DNA from: Viscum album
Lineage: Eukaryota; Streptophyta; Magnoliopsida; Santalales; Viscaceae
NCBI GenBank assembly: GCA_963277665.1
Contig: OY728120.1
Location: 425,760,138 to 425,824,137 of the forward strand
Reading direction: 5' to 3'
DNA: 64,000 bases
The notes beneath the pieces are model-generated. The model saw only the letters and a program-made list of their open reading frames with translations, was not told the origin of the DNA and made no database searches. This document shows positions 47,560 through 59,895 of the stretch, piece by piece (within the stretch, counting starts at the first letter, position 1; each line of letters opens with the position of its first letter). The position numbers were made by a program, and so were the translations under genes.

Positions 47560-50420
47560 CTAGTGTAAATAATGATAGAGATCACATTTAAGAAATGAAA
47601 ATGGAATTTGAAGATGACATTTGTGATTGTACAAATTTTTTTGAGGAGTTAAATAACTATGATAAGAAACCATTGTATACCAGTTGTACTAAATAGACAA
47701 CATTGAAAACGATATTGAAGTTTTATTTTTTTGAAAGCTAGTAGCAGATGGAGTGACACTAGATTTATAGAACTACTTGGTCTCATGAATGATATGCTAT
47801 TAGAATAAAATGAAATACCATGATAAACATATAAGGTTAAATGAACATTATGTTCAATGGTAATGATCTCTAAAAAAATCCATTCTTTTCCAAAAGATTG
47901 CATATTGTTTCACAAAGACCATGAATCACTCATAAAATTATCTATGTGTGGTGTAGATCGATACAAGAAAAATGAATCAAGTTCTTCAAAATAGGTATTG
48001 TACTATTCTATCATTAAACAGTTTAGAAGACTATATATATGTTAGGAAACTATGAGAAAATTGACATGGAATACAGATATAGGGATTATATATTGGAACC
48101 TATACCATCCAGTAGATTCTCCTCAGTGGAAGAAAATTGATTATGAGTATCCTAAATTTGGAAATGATCAATGAAACTTGCATCTTACCTTATCTACATA
48201 TGGAATAAATTCTTTTTGTGTACATAGTATTACTCGTGGTACATGGCCTGTTATGTTGGTAAATTATAACCTTCCATCATGGTTATGCATGAAGCACAAA
48301 TACATTATGTTGTCTCTTCTTATATCTGGACTAAAGAAACCTAGTAAGAATGTTGATGTCTATTTGGATCCATTGATCGAGGAACTAAAATTGATGTGGG
48401 ATATAGGTGTTACAATGTATGATTCTCATAGAAGTGAATAATTCACATTGAGGTCCATGTTGCACAGAATGATAAATGACGTCCCCTCTTATGTAAATTT
48501 ATCATGTTATAACATTAAATATATGTTGGGGTGTCCCATTTTTGAAAAATGCACATACATAGTTCAGTTGAAACATTCCTTGAAGATTGTGTTTTTAGGA
48601 CATCTTAAATTTTTACCCCACAAACATAAATACCGATCCTAGATACTAACATTCAATAGGAATATCAAACAAAGTACATAACCATATATATTAATGGGAA
48701 ATCAAATATACATTAAAGTAAAATATATTGAAACTTTTTTAAGTAAACCATTTTTGAAAAACATAAAAAAAAAGGTTGCAAGGAGAGATAAATTTTCTAT
48801 TAATTTCCATATTGGAACTGATTGTATGTCATACATTTTTTTGATTTCATGTTGGTAGAAAAAAATATATTTTATAGTGCTATTGGCATGTTACTAAATG
48901 TTATTGGAATAATTAAATAAGGAATCAAGGTTAGGTTAGACATGATTGAAATGGGGATAAGGGAAGAGTTGGAACTGATTAAGGGTCAAAGATAGATTTT
49001 CCTTTCTCTATCACCTTACACTCTATCTAGACATAGAAAATTGCAATTTTTCCTTTTAGTTAATAGTGTAAAAGTTCCAAAGGGGTATTGATCTAATATT
49101 AAGAATGTTGTGTCAATGACTAATTTGAATTTTCAAGGACTAAAATCACATGACTATATTGTTTTTATGGAAGACCTAATTCATGTTTCTTTCCATTTCA
49201 TTTTCCCTCAAAATATATGACATACAATAACCATACTCTGCTTCTTTTGAAAATCCATATGTAGTAAATTTATAGACCCTACAATGTTTCCCATCATGAA
49301 TAAGGAGGTTGCAATCATATTATGTGAATTAGATATGTTCTTCCCACTATCATTCATTGATATAATGGTCCACCTGATGTTTCTCTTAGTTAGATAGGTT
49401 CAACTATGTAGTCTTTTCCATTACAGATGGATGTACCCCATTGAATGGTATAATAATATTTTGAAAGATTATATCATTAATCAGAGGTGGCCAGAATGTT
49501 GTACTGTAGAAAAATATATTTTTGAAGAATCTATTGAATTTTGTACATATTACCAATCAAATGTTGAAAAAATCAGTATCCCAAAGTCTTTTTATAGAGA
49601 ACTCCTTATGGGAGAAGGGATTTCTAGAAAAGAAGTTGTTATAATTACCTTGATAGAGCTGGAGAAAGCACACCTTTACATTTTACATAATATTGGAGAC
49701 ACTGATCCATATATTGAATCCCAAAAGGAAATTCATATAGATTTTAATCCATCAAGGGATGAAGGATGGACATCAAATACACATAATCAACAGTTTATAG
49801 GATGGTTACAAGATCAAATTTATAAGGAGTTATTAGAAAATCAGAATTCAATTGCCGAAAAGCTTCAAGGTCTAGCTAGAGGACTGAATAAAAATGTTAT
49901 ATATTACAATGGTTTTGTAATAAATGGTTATAAATTCTATACAAAAGAATATGATGACTTCAGTACGATGAAAAATAGTGGTGTTATGCTTGTGGATGAA
50001 GTGATGAACATATCTGGTTCCAGGGATAGAAATACAAATTTTGAAAATATGTCATATTTTGGTATTACTAAAATAATTTGTGAGATGTATTATACAAAAT
50101 TTCAAGTGCCTATTTTCCGTTGCAAATGGGTTGACGATATCATTAGTGTGAAATTGGGTGAAATGGTCTTTGTGTAGGTTAATTTCAGCATGGAAGGGGA
50201 AAAGGATGATCTATTCATAATGGCATCCCATGTAGTGAAATTATTTTATGTCTCTATTCCAAGAAATAAGAATTGGTTGATTTTCCTACTAGGGAATAAA
50301 ACAAATGTTCGGTTAGATGAAAATTCAATCAAGGAAGAACCTTTTATTAAGAGATCACAATCACTTCATGCCAGTGAAAATGTAGACGATGTCTCTCATG
50401 TTATAGGGGACCAAAAATAG
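47560..50420 (+). pseudogene. TNP2-type CACTA transposase (decayed but nearly full-length)
   Basis: Blocks of the plant TNP2 (Transposase_21) family appear in order. Near 47875-47970: KIHSFPKDCILFHKDHESL then CGVDRYKKN. At 48100-48440: HPVDSPQWKKIDYEYPKFGN, LSTYGINSFCVHS, TWPVMLVNYNLPSWLCMK, NVDVYLDPLIEEL. At 48450-48640: MINDVPSYVNLS, CPIFEKC, FLGHLKFLP. At 49060-49215: SVKVPKGY, LKSHDYIVFMEDL. From about 49290 the DUF4218 and DUF4216 parts follow. Scattered stops and shifts make it inactive. Cuts the DNA at the CACTA ends in living relatives. Confidence 0.9.
49431..50420 (+). pseudogene. TNP2 C-terminal part (DUF4218 + DUF4216), open except for one TAG
   Basis: The frame from 49431 reads MYPIEWYNNILKDYI and PECCTVEKYIFEESIEFCTY (DUF4218), then WLARG-like LQGLARGLNKNVIYYNGFV, INGYKFYTKEYDDFSTMKNS, FRCKWVD (DUF4216). 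A TAG at 50175-50177 stops it. The same frame continues with LFIMASHVVKLFYV, the conserved PFILASQA-QVFYV block, to 50420. Upstream, 49290-49400 reads LCELDMFFPLSFIDIMVHL, also DUF4218. This is the least decayed part of the transposase. In most relatives these domains sit at the end of the TNP2 protein. Confidence 0.9.
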
Positions 50421-50807
50421 GGGATTTGAATTCTCTATAGAATAACCCAATCCCTAAAATCATTAAAATAAATAAAGAGAGTTAAATAAGAAGTTAAAAG
50501 TTTTTTTTAATATACTATGTTTTTACTCATAATAATATATGTTCTATACCACATTAAAATAATATAAATTATATGTTTGACTACTCATATAGATAATGTC
50601 TTATACACATGATCATGTTACTAATTCCTCAGAAGAAAAAACTATAATGAAGGAAACCCTCGGGAAATATGTAAAGGTAATGTTACAATATATATTCATA
50701 ATTTTATTGAAAAAACTATATAATGAAACATTGATTTAATTTTCATTATTCCTTTTAGAGTTTGTTTATTTTATAAGATTCCTATTAATCTGTCAATCCT
50801 TTGTAAT

Positions 50808-51870
50808 AAGTGAAACAACACTATCTCTGCTTAATCACAGAGGTAATTTTGATGTTTTCACATTAAAATAATTGTCTATAGAATTATTGTATTGTTTCAT
50901 ATTTATTTTTAATTTATTTCTTTTCATTATTACTCACATAATAATTTTTTAGTTATATAGGTGGATTATTTTGTTCGATTTGGGGATGTCTATCTATATT
51001 TCATGACTTTATATATTAAATATTCCATAAACATCTTCTTTGACAAAAACTTTTTACCCATGTAGTGCTTTATTTACCACTTTCCTTTAATTTTCCTCCA
51101 ATGAATTTTCAAGAAGAGAAACAACACTACCTCTGCTCAATCAGAGAGGTAATATTAATATTTTCTCAATAAAATAATGTTCCATAGAATTACTATTTTG
51201 TCTGATATTTATGTTTAATTTATTTCTTTTCATTATTACTCACATAGTAATTTTTTTCTTATACAGTTGGATTCTTTTATTCGAGTTGGGGTGGTCAGTC
51301 CATATTTCTTGCCTTTCTACACAAAAACTTTCACATAATTCTTATCCCTAGAAAAATTTCCACCCCATCATTTTATTTATCACTATCCATTATGTTCTCT
51401 CTACTACATTTACAAGAGGAGAAATGATGATTCCTCTATTCAATGACAGAGGTAATATTTATGTTTTCATAGTAAAATCATTGTCAATAGAATTAATGTA
51501 TTGTTTAATGTTTAGGATTAATTATTATTTTTCGTATTACTCAAATAATAATTTTTTTCTTATATAGGTTGGATTGTGTTTTTTGATTTGGGGTGATTTT
51601 TCCATCTTTCATGCATTTTTTCACCAAAACATCCATAGACTTATTCTCCCTCAAAAACATTAACCCACACAATGCTGACATTTTTCAATTTCCTTCCAGT
51701 TCCCTCCACTTATCAATTACAGAGGTAATATTGATGTTTATATAGTAAAATAATTTTCTACATAATTAATTTATTAGTTCATATTTATGTTTAATTTATT
51801 TCTTTTTAGCATTACTCATATAATAATTGTTTTCATATATAGGTGAATTATTTTTTTCAAGCAAGGGTTG
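50808..51870 (+). repeat. ~300-bp tandem array (4 copies) in the large CACTA
   Basis: Each copy carries AACAACACTA-CTCTGCT, AGAGGTAATATTGATGTTTT, TTTATGTTTAATTTATTTCT, TTCATTATTACTCACATAAT and CTTATATAGGTGGATT. The AGAGGTAAT blocks lie near 50840, 51148, 51449 and 51722. A partial fifth copy is at 54175-54265, beyond the 178-bp array. Confidence 0.88.
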
Positions 51871-51954
51871 TTTATTCTAAGATGCTCATGTAATGTAGAC
51901 AGTTTGATAAAAAAATTCAATGAATATTATGGTAACATTAAAATTAGTATTCTT

Positions 51955-54175
51955 TAGATTTTGAGATGTGTAGAAATCAGCCACACCTCAATCTGAAAAA
52001 CGGTGGGACCGTTATAACTACCAGTACTTCTTTCTATTTAAAATTCACATTAATTTTCGTAAAATAGGCAAATGACATACTGAAAACTGACAAAACATTT
52101 TCAAATTATTTTTATACTTAATGAAAATGAATCTTAAGTTATTTTTGATGTTTAGGAATTATTCTCACCTCATTTTAATACATGATGTTCCTGGTATGAC
52201 TCAATGTGTCTGTTATCAGTTTAAAATAGATATTTTAGTTCAAAAAGTGGCACTCGCTGAAAACTGATCAAACACACTTGGATTTTCTTTATAATTTAGA
52301 AAAAATATTTATAATTAATTTTTGATGTTTAGTAATTGGTCTTATTTCAAAGTGATACACGATGTGAACAGAAATAATCAAAGTGCGTGTTTGCAATTTA
52401 AAATGACATTTTAATAAAAAAGACAACTAACATACTCAAAAAAGAGAAAATACATTTGGATTGTTTTTATACTTACAAAAAAAAATACATAAGTGATTTT
52501 ATATGTTTAGGAATTAGTTTTTCCTCAATCAGACCCATGGTGTGACCGGTATGACTCAAAGTGCATATTTTTATTTAAAATTGACATCAATTTCTGTAAA
52601 ATGGACATCAATTTTTGTAAAATGGACAACTAACCTACTCAAAATTGGGAAAACATATATTTATTATTTTGATACATTAAGATAATGATCCATAAGTCAT
52701 TTTAGACATGTAGGAATTACCTTCAGCTCCATCCGATACATGATGTTCTTGGTATGACTTAGAGTGTCCGTTATCAAATTAAAATTGACATTTTGGTTCA
52801 AAAATTTCCACTCACCGAAAAAAAATAAAACAAAGTTAAATTTTATTGATAATTTAGAAAACTTATTCAAACATAATTTTTGATGTTTATAAATTAGTTT
52901 CACGTAACACTGATACCCGATGAGATCTGAATGAGTAAAAATTTTAATTTTCTAGTTTAAAATGACATTTTAGTAAAAAAGACAACTAATGTAATAGAAA
53001 CCGAGAAAACACATTAATTTTTTTTTGATACTTTAAAAAAATGATCCATAAGTCATTTTTAACATGTGGGGATTATTTTGATACTTTAAAGAATTAATCC
53101 ATACATCATTCAGATTGTTTTGATACATTACAGAAATGATCCATAAGTCATTTTAATGGGTAGGGATTATCCACACCTCAATCCAATACAAAATATTTTT
53201 GGTATGACTCAAAGTATCCATTATTAATTTAAAATTGAAATTTTAGTTCAAAAAATATCACACACTAAAAACTGATCAAATGCACTTGGGTTTTATTAAT
53301 AATTTAAGAAAAGGATTCATAAGTAATTATTGATATTTAGTAATTAGACTTATGTCAAACTAATAAATGATGTGACCAGGATGTGTAAAAGTAAATGTTT
53401 ATAGTTTCAAATGAAATTTTAGTAAAAAAGAAAAATAACATACTCAAAACTGAGAAAACACATTCAATTTGTTTTGATACTTTTGAAAAATAATCTATAA
53501 GTCATTTGAGATGTGTAGAAATCATCCGTACCTTAATCTGACCTACAGTGTGACTGGTATGACTCAAAGTGGGTATTTTTATTTAACATTTATATCAATT
53601 TTAGTAAAATGGAAAACTAACCTTTTCTAAAATGATAAAATTCATTTGGATTGTGTTGATACTTTATGATAATGATCCAAAAGTAATTTTTGACATGTAG
53701 GAATCATCCACACCTCAATTTGATACATGATGTTCCTGATATTACATAAATTGTATGTTATCAGTGTAAAATTGACATTTTATTTCATAAAGTTTCACTC
53801 TCTGAAAACAAATCAAACACATTCAAATTTTCTTTATAATTTAATAAAATTTTTCAAAAGTCATTTTTGATGTGTAGGAATTAGTTTCGCATTAAACTGA
53901 TACACGATGTGATTTGAATGAGTCAAAAGTGTGTGTTTTTAGTTTTAAATGGAATTTTAGTAAAAAAGAAAATAGGCCTACTCAAAACTAAGAAAATGTA
54001 TTCAAATTGTTTTGAAACTTTATGAAAATGATCCACAAGTCATTTGAGATGTTTTGGAATCATCCTTAACTCAATTAGACACACAGTGTGACTTGTATGA
54101 CTCCATGTTAATCTTCTTATTTTAAACCTATATCAATTTTAGTAAAATTAACATCAGTTTTCTTAAAATTTTCAC
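51955..54175 (+). repeat. ~178-bp higher-order tandem array (A-B-C trimers) in the large CACTA
   Basis: About 12 diverged monomers, each starting near a GATGTTTAGGAATT-like block, at about 51960, 52146, 52325, 52503, 52703, 52880, 53057, 53158, 53333, 53510, 53690, 53868 and 54050. Three variants rotate: A (GTGTGACCGGTATGACTCAA), B (CATGATGTTCCTGGTATGAC, TGTCTGTTATCAG) and C (ACACGATGTGA, AAAATGACATTTTAGTAAAA). The order A-B-C repeats four times and ends on A. The 53057 A copy is shortened by about 80 bases. Confidence 0.9.
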
Positions 54176-54539
54176 TTTAGTAAATTTATTTCTGTATATT
54201 ATTACTTAAATAATTATTTTTTTCTTATACAAGTGCATTATTTTTCTCAAGCATGGGTGGTTTTTTCATCGATAGCATGAGTCAGTGTCATGATTAAAAG
54301 AGAATAGAACATTGATATTTTTGAATGTATATAAAAATTTCTATTTATGTAATTATATAAGCCAATGTTTTAAATGACTATAAGATGTTTTTTTGTCATT
54401 TATTTTTGTTTTAAATTCCATTTAATTTAATTTTTTATGGGGACTTGTTTTTGTTCACATCTAGAGTGTTTCTAGTGTTGTGGTCTACTATTATATCACA
54501 TTGCACTAGTGCTGCTATGTACTATTGTAGAACACTATA

Positions 54540-54915
54540 ATATGACCCTTTATCAGTGCTAATAAAGGGCATATTTATCAATTCTTTTAAAATTATGGAT
54601 AAAGGAAACATTTTTCAATACATTTAATAGTGTTGATAAAGGTACACTTTAACAATGCTTCTATAAGAACTAATAAAAGTCCCTTTATTAGTGCTTTTAT
54701 AAGTGCTGATAAATGGGGCCTTTAGCGGTGCTAAAAAAAGTGCTGATAAAGGACCCATTTATCTGTGTTTTTTGTGCAATGATAAAGGACCCCTTTATCC
54801 ACATTTTTTAGCGCTAAAAAGGTCCAGATATTTTAATATTACTTAGGTAGTCAATGCTTTTCTAGCACAGATAAAATCCATTTCAAGTGCAGTTGATGGT
54901 CTATTTTTAGTAGTG
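54540..54915. repeat. Right subterminal and terminal repeats of the large CACTA
   Basis: Dense TTTATCAGTGCT and GCTGATAAAGG motifs in both orientations, ending in CTATTTTTAGTAGTG. Related to, but not identical with, the motifs of the small CACTA at 15497-17116. Confidence 0.9.
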
Positions 54916-55194
54916 TATATAGTACATCCCTAGTGTGTAGGCCATGTCATATTTGAATGACTGGCGGTACTGAACCCACCTTCACCACCAAAGGTTGAGG
55001 TCCCAATGAGTAAAAATTTACATCATACTCTTATAGTATATATAGAACATGATCCTTTCTGCCAATAGATAGTGTTTACATCACTTCAAGGGGGTAAATT
55101 ATAGATTATAACTCAAGATCATGCATATGTTAATTCCATTCATTCTGCCTTACCTATTGAGACTCGTATTCCATAACTTGATTCCCCTGCATAA

Positions 55195-56035
55195 TAGATT
55201 CACCAATCCTAATACCTGATGCATCATAGTATACACCATACTCACTCCCTATATCTTGAAAAATCAGGATCAGTGTTCTGGTCAGTCTTCCCTTAAACTC
55301 ATAGAAGGCATTCCTTTAATATTTAGACCAAACAAACCTTAACGCATCTTTGTTTAGCTCTATCAGAGGCATCTTCAAATGGAAAAAGGAATATATATAA
55401 GGCATTTAATATCCTAATAATCATTTGAATCTACAAACATCAATGAAATTCTTTTGTTGTCTCAAATATTCCATAGCTCTCACTTTCTAAAGGTCGATAT
55501 ACACCATTGTTTCTAATAGGATATGACCCAATAAGTTTACCTGGTCTATCGAAAAAGTTATACTTTGAGATATTGGTGTATAAACTTTGCTTCCATAGTG
55601 TGCCCAAAGTGATCTCCATGTGTTGTTCATAATCATACCTCATCTATGTATACATGAGGATATCATCCATAAAACCACCATGAATGTATCCAAGTGTGTA
55701 TTGAAGACTCCATTCACTAAGTCCATAAACACTACGAGTGAATCTTCTAATGAACCATCCGGGATACCATTGTACATTTACACTTTAGTCATACCTAACA
55801 TAATATTAATGGCTTTACCAATACCCATTATCTTGACATAATCACCAAGGAATCAATAATACTAAATAGGGAACAATTTTACCATAAGAGTTATAATGTA
55901 GTACTTCATATTAAAAATATCCAGTATGTACAACTCTCTAAAAGAAGAAAAAGGGTCCAAAACACCCAAATACATGTCTCAATGATAACAAGAAAACCCA
56001 TAAAAACTGGTGGATCACAAACACCATCATGTTCT
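55195..56035 (-). pseudogene. Element D RNase H start and RT palm (decayed)
   Basis: At 55201-55240 the minus strand reads VYYDASGIRIG, the RNase H start. At 55640-55790 it reads VVFMDLVNGVFNTHLDTFMV, the RT block FMDLMNRVFRPYLD-FVV; the catalytic pair then falls in a shifted frame. The rest of the RT was lost at the boundary with LTR E. Confidence 0.78.
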
Positions 56036-58042
56036 TGTAACATCTGAAGGGCCCATAAGTTAGGTATAGCCTATACCTCTGAGTAGAGCATTCCCTTTAC
56101 CTATACCTGCCAGAAATGAATTTACAAACTCCCAAAGGAAAAAGTAGGGTGTGAGATAAAAGGCAATTAGGATTTCATCAATCATTTCATAATTATCCCA
56201 TATTATATAAAATGTTTATACTTGACATAAATAAAACATGGCATGGAAATATTTTCACAATTTATATCAAAACAAGATTGAGGAGAAACCTCTAATTACT
56301 TGTATATGACATGCGCAACAACTTTCCATCGATAAAGGGATAATCAATCATCTTTAGAAAATAGGCATGAATAAAACATTTTTCTAAATAGATCATGAAT
56401 AATAATTTCAATCAATATATACATGAGTAAAAAATCTATATCATAAGACATGAAAAGAAATTTTCAATTATAACATCATGGTTATGAGACCCAAGGGTTA
56501 TGATGTCCAAGTATTCTCACAAATTTTTGTAAAGTAAGACTTCAAATGTGAATAATAAAAATACCTAAGTATGAAATGGAGAAGATCCCTAATGAATAAT
56601 CTCCCAGTCATCAGGAACTTTAAGGTACATTGTCATCATTAATCTATTTTCTAGTAAAGCTCATACATGCCAAACATGTGTTCTTTCCGATCGACTACCC
56701 ATTCTCCCACCTTCTTCAAGGTAAATCAAATGATTTACAAGGTGACATAATTTGTTCAAAAATCATTTAAAACATCAACTCATTCAGAAAGAATTTCAAA
56801 ATATGCCTTTTAATTTAATACCAAACCATAATGGTATTTTTTCTAAAACACATTTAACCCTTACATAAACCAACATAAAAAAAGGTCTTTATAACAATTC
56901 ATGCCATTATTTTGAAAACCCAACATAAAATGGGTTTTATTCAAAATCCAATGAAACATCACATATAAAATTAAAAATATATCATACCATTAAATTTCAT
57001 TACAAGTCTATCAATAGTCATACATTCAGTTCAATAATAATTCTCAATAAATCAGCATTCCATCCCAAAATTATCATTAACCCCATTCCATTTCAATATC
57101 TATTTGTCAAAACCCAAATCATACTTGGTAAATTTATTTGAAAAACAATTTAAAATATATCCATAATAGGGTTCAAATAATAGTAATAGCTTCTGAAATC
57201 ACCTGTCTTGGTAAAAATATATCAAGTCCTCAAAGATCTATTCATAAGGGGAAACAAGGTGTGCCATTGGAAATCTAGGAAGCTTTATGGTGAATGCTAG
57301 GTGATGTTGCATGGAGTGTATAGAAATAAAACACCACATATATTCGTGGAATTCCATGGTACAATGGTTCATTGTAATATATTACTATAGAGAAGAAAGT
57401 GAGGTTGTGTCATAGACACCCAACACTACAGTGTATGGTGGAAGTCATGCAGCATGGACTTGGCTCTACTACAATCCTTTAGAGATTTAGAACCACCCTA
57501 AGAAAGGGGAATGAAAGGGTTATAAATAAGGGCCTATTTCCATTTGAAAAAACCCTAATAAATCCCACATGAATAAATCAAATGGATCCCTAAATCAACT
57601 TTTAGAAAGTTTAATAAAGAAAATACCCTTAAAGCCTACAAATCAAATCAATCACTTGAAATTGACATGGAACAGCCTATACAGTGTGTTTGAAATCACT
57701 ATGGAGAAATTAGTCCAAAAAATCCATCCATATTGAAGGATATAGTTCAACCTACAAAGTTCAAGTTCAACATGATATAGTCATTCCCTCAGCAGTGTAA
57801 CCTTAACCCCTTGCAGCACAACCACTACCTCCATGGTGCATCTTACTCCTCTTCAGCATTGTCTTAGGTGATACGGTGTGGTACCATTAATGTTTCCAAA
57901 AACATATATTTAAGGTTACACTTGATCTTTTAATCCTAAAAACCATTTTATAACTATGTGTTAACTCAAAAATTGTGAGGTGAAGAAAGTAAAACCTTAA
58001 TAACTAGATAATGTAATTAAAAACTATGGTTGGTATGTTACA
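56036..58042 (-). repeat. 3' LTR of element E (2007 bp)
   Basis: It starts TGTAACATCTGAAGGGCCC and ends GGTATGTTACA, a perfect 8-bp terminal inversion (TGTAACAT/ATGTTACA). A purine-rich tract on the minus strand follows directly. No partner LTR is in the window. Confidence 0.75.
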
Positions 58043-58060
58043 ATTCTCCCCTCCATAAAA
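58043..58060 (-). other. Polypurine tract of element E
   Basis: The minus strand reads TATGGAGGGGAGAAT against the LTR start TGTAACATACC. Confidence 0.75.
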
Positions 58061-58530
58061 TCCTTATTACCTAAGAAATACTATCAAGAAAACTACATAT
58101 CAAATAGTTGTGTACCATATACCTTCATCAGTTTCTCATAATCCAAATTCTCATGTGATTAAGAACCATATTTCCACAATACTCAGATCAAGGGATTTGA
58201 TTTTCGATGAAGAACATTTATCTTAGAATCAAGAATCCAAACTAATTTTTTGTTCATGGATAAATTAGATTCCACATCCAAATTATCATAGCTTAATACA
58301 TGAGAAGGATGAGAAAGATAATCCCCAATCCAAGAATCATGGAAAATATTGTGGATCGATGTTAACTGTGGTGGTTATGCTAAATGATAATCCTCTTTAA
58401 CAATCTGTTCAACAACATTAAATGGTCTCACATATCTTGGTGCCAACTTCCCCTATTTTCTAATTGGATAGTGAGCTAACCATGGTGAAACATTCAGAAA
58501 TAAAATATTCCAAACACCAAAATCCCATGG
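58061..58530 (-). pseudogene. Element E integrase C-terminus and chromodomain-like linker
   Basis: At about 58410-58450 the minus strand reads KLAPRYVRPFNVVEQI. At 58200-58350 it reads, without a stop over about 60 codons, IHNIFHDSWIGDYLSHPSHV, LSYDNLDVE, KKLVWILDSKINVLHRK. These match the VHNVFHVSLLR-Y.PDPSHVL and V.ILDR...LR.R blocks of Ty3/gypsy integrases. It is truncated at 58531 by LTR F and is less decayed than the pol regions of A, B and D. Confidence 0.82.
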
Positions 58531-59534
58531 TTTAACACCCCATGATTTTATATTTATATTTCAAATAAACTTAATTCCTTTATTAGATTGCGTCACACAT
58601 AACACCGAATTTTAACAAACCATGATATACTGTTATTTTTATTATTTAAACTCGATTATTATAACCTTTCTGTTAAATTTGGTGGTATTAATAGAAATAA
58701 TATTTTGTAGGTTTTAGATAAAGAAAACATAGTTATAAATAAGTACTTATTTTTTTGGTAAAGTCTTTATATTCATCTAAAATACATTTTTCTCAAAAAA
58801 ATATTTTTTATTTCTTTCTGCGAACAAATAATAAAATTAGATTTTGAAACTTCTTTTAAAATTATTTTGGAAAAAAGTATTTATTTTGAAAATCTACAAG
58901 TCAAAATTATATTAGGGTGAATTTATGATAATTTTCTTAAAGGAATGATTTTTCGGTGAATTTTGAAAAATTATGATTTTTATTAAAAATGCATTTTTTA
59001 TTTAATGTATTTACAAGTTACATTTTTTTTAATATATTTTCAAAATTAAATTCAGTCAAATAATATATTTATTAATAAAAATTTATGTCATATTATTTAA
59101 TTTTATATTGAATTTTGAAATTAAAACATTATATAGTTATGAAAAATTTCTATGGAAAATCGTTTTTCAACGCTTCTATGGGTTTAATTTTAAATTAAGA
59201 TTTTCCAATTCTATGAATGGAATTTTTAAAAACTGTTTCCATAGTTTTTATAATAATAATTAATATTATTTATGTTTTTCAACTTCTGTTTTTTTCTAAA
59301 TTAATAGAAAGAACAAAAATAATTAGTTATCACAGTTAATGTTAAAACGAGTTTATCAGGGGTTAAAATAAATTGTTATAAAAAAACCTATAATCTTGAC
59401 AGAATCCTATTTTATTTAAATATTTCAAACTTATGTCATATAATTTTTTAGAATGCTCAATTTTTTATCCTTGTGTCATGTGTAAAATGTTATCATACTT
59501 TATTCTTTTAAAAAATACCATGTGTGTCCTCTCC

Positions 59535-59550
59535 CCCACTTATAAAAGGG
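59535..59550 (+). promoter_or_regulatory. TATA-like promoter box of LTR F
   Basis: CCACTTATAAAAGGG follows a C/T-rich run, the same context as in the TR-GAG LTR. Transcription would start about 30 bases downstream. Confidence 0.5.
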
Positions 59551-59895
59551 AACCCTCTCTCTAATATTCTTAGCACATATAAATCCTATTTGTTTAGAAA
59601 AAAACCTACCCAAATAATTTATTTAATCCTCTACTCAAATCTTATAGGCCTTTTTTTTATCAAGAATCCAACCTAGGAAGGATTTTTGTGTAAACCTAAA
59701 GAGGTTATCCAAATAAGAGGTAGCAGTCTCAACCTAGAATTTCTATTTTATTTCTTATTCCAAATCCATAAAATATTATTAAATTATTATAATATAATAG
59801 GAAAATTTTATTCCATATAATTATATTTTATTATGTTAATGTAATTACCAACATTTATCCCATCATCAATTACGTGGGTTATAAAAATGACAATG

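Larger units (their letters stand above)
43219..54915 (+). mobile_element. CACTA (En/Spm) transposon, 11.7 kb, with decayed TNP2 transposase and satellite-like arrays
   Basis: The left end CACTACTATAAAATAGGC and the reversed right end CACTACTAAAAATAGACC form the terminal inverted repeat, flanked by TAT on both sides. Subterminal TTTATCAGTGCT/AGCACTGATAAA motifs fill 43230-43560, 44690-44900 and 54545-54850. The transposase lies on the plus strand at 47.6-50.4 kb. Between transposase and right end lie a ~300-bp tandem array and a ~178-bp higher-order array. The element split the pol region of element D. Confidence 0.93.
39254..56035 (-). mobile_element. Element D: Ty3/gypsy retrotransposon split by a CACTA element and truncated by element E
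   Basis: The 3' LTR is at about 39254-41736. The integrase region (41737-43218) and the RNase H/RT region (54916-56035) lie on either side of the CACTA element 43219-54915. The order is that of a minus-strand Ty3/gypsy element. The RT upstream part, gag and 5' LTR are missing to the right, where LTR E begins at 56036. Confidence 0.8.
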
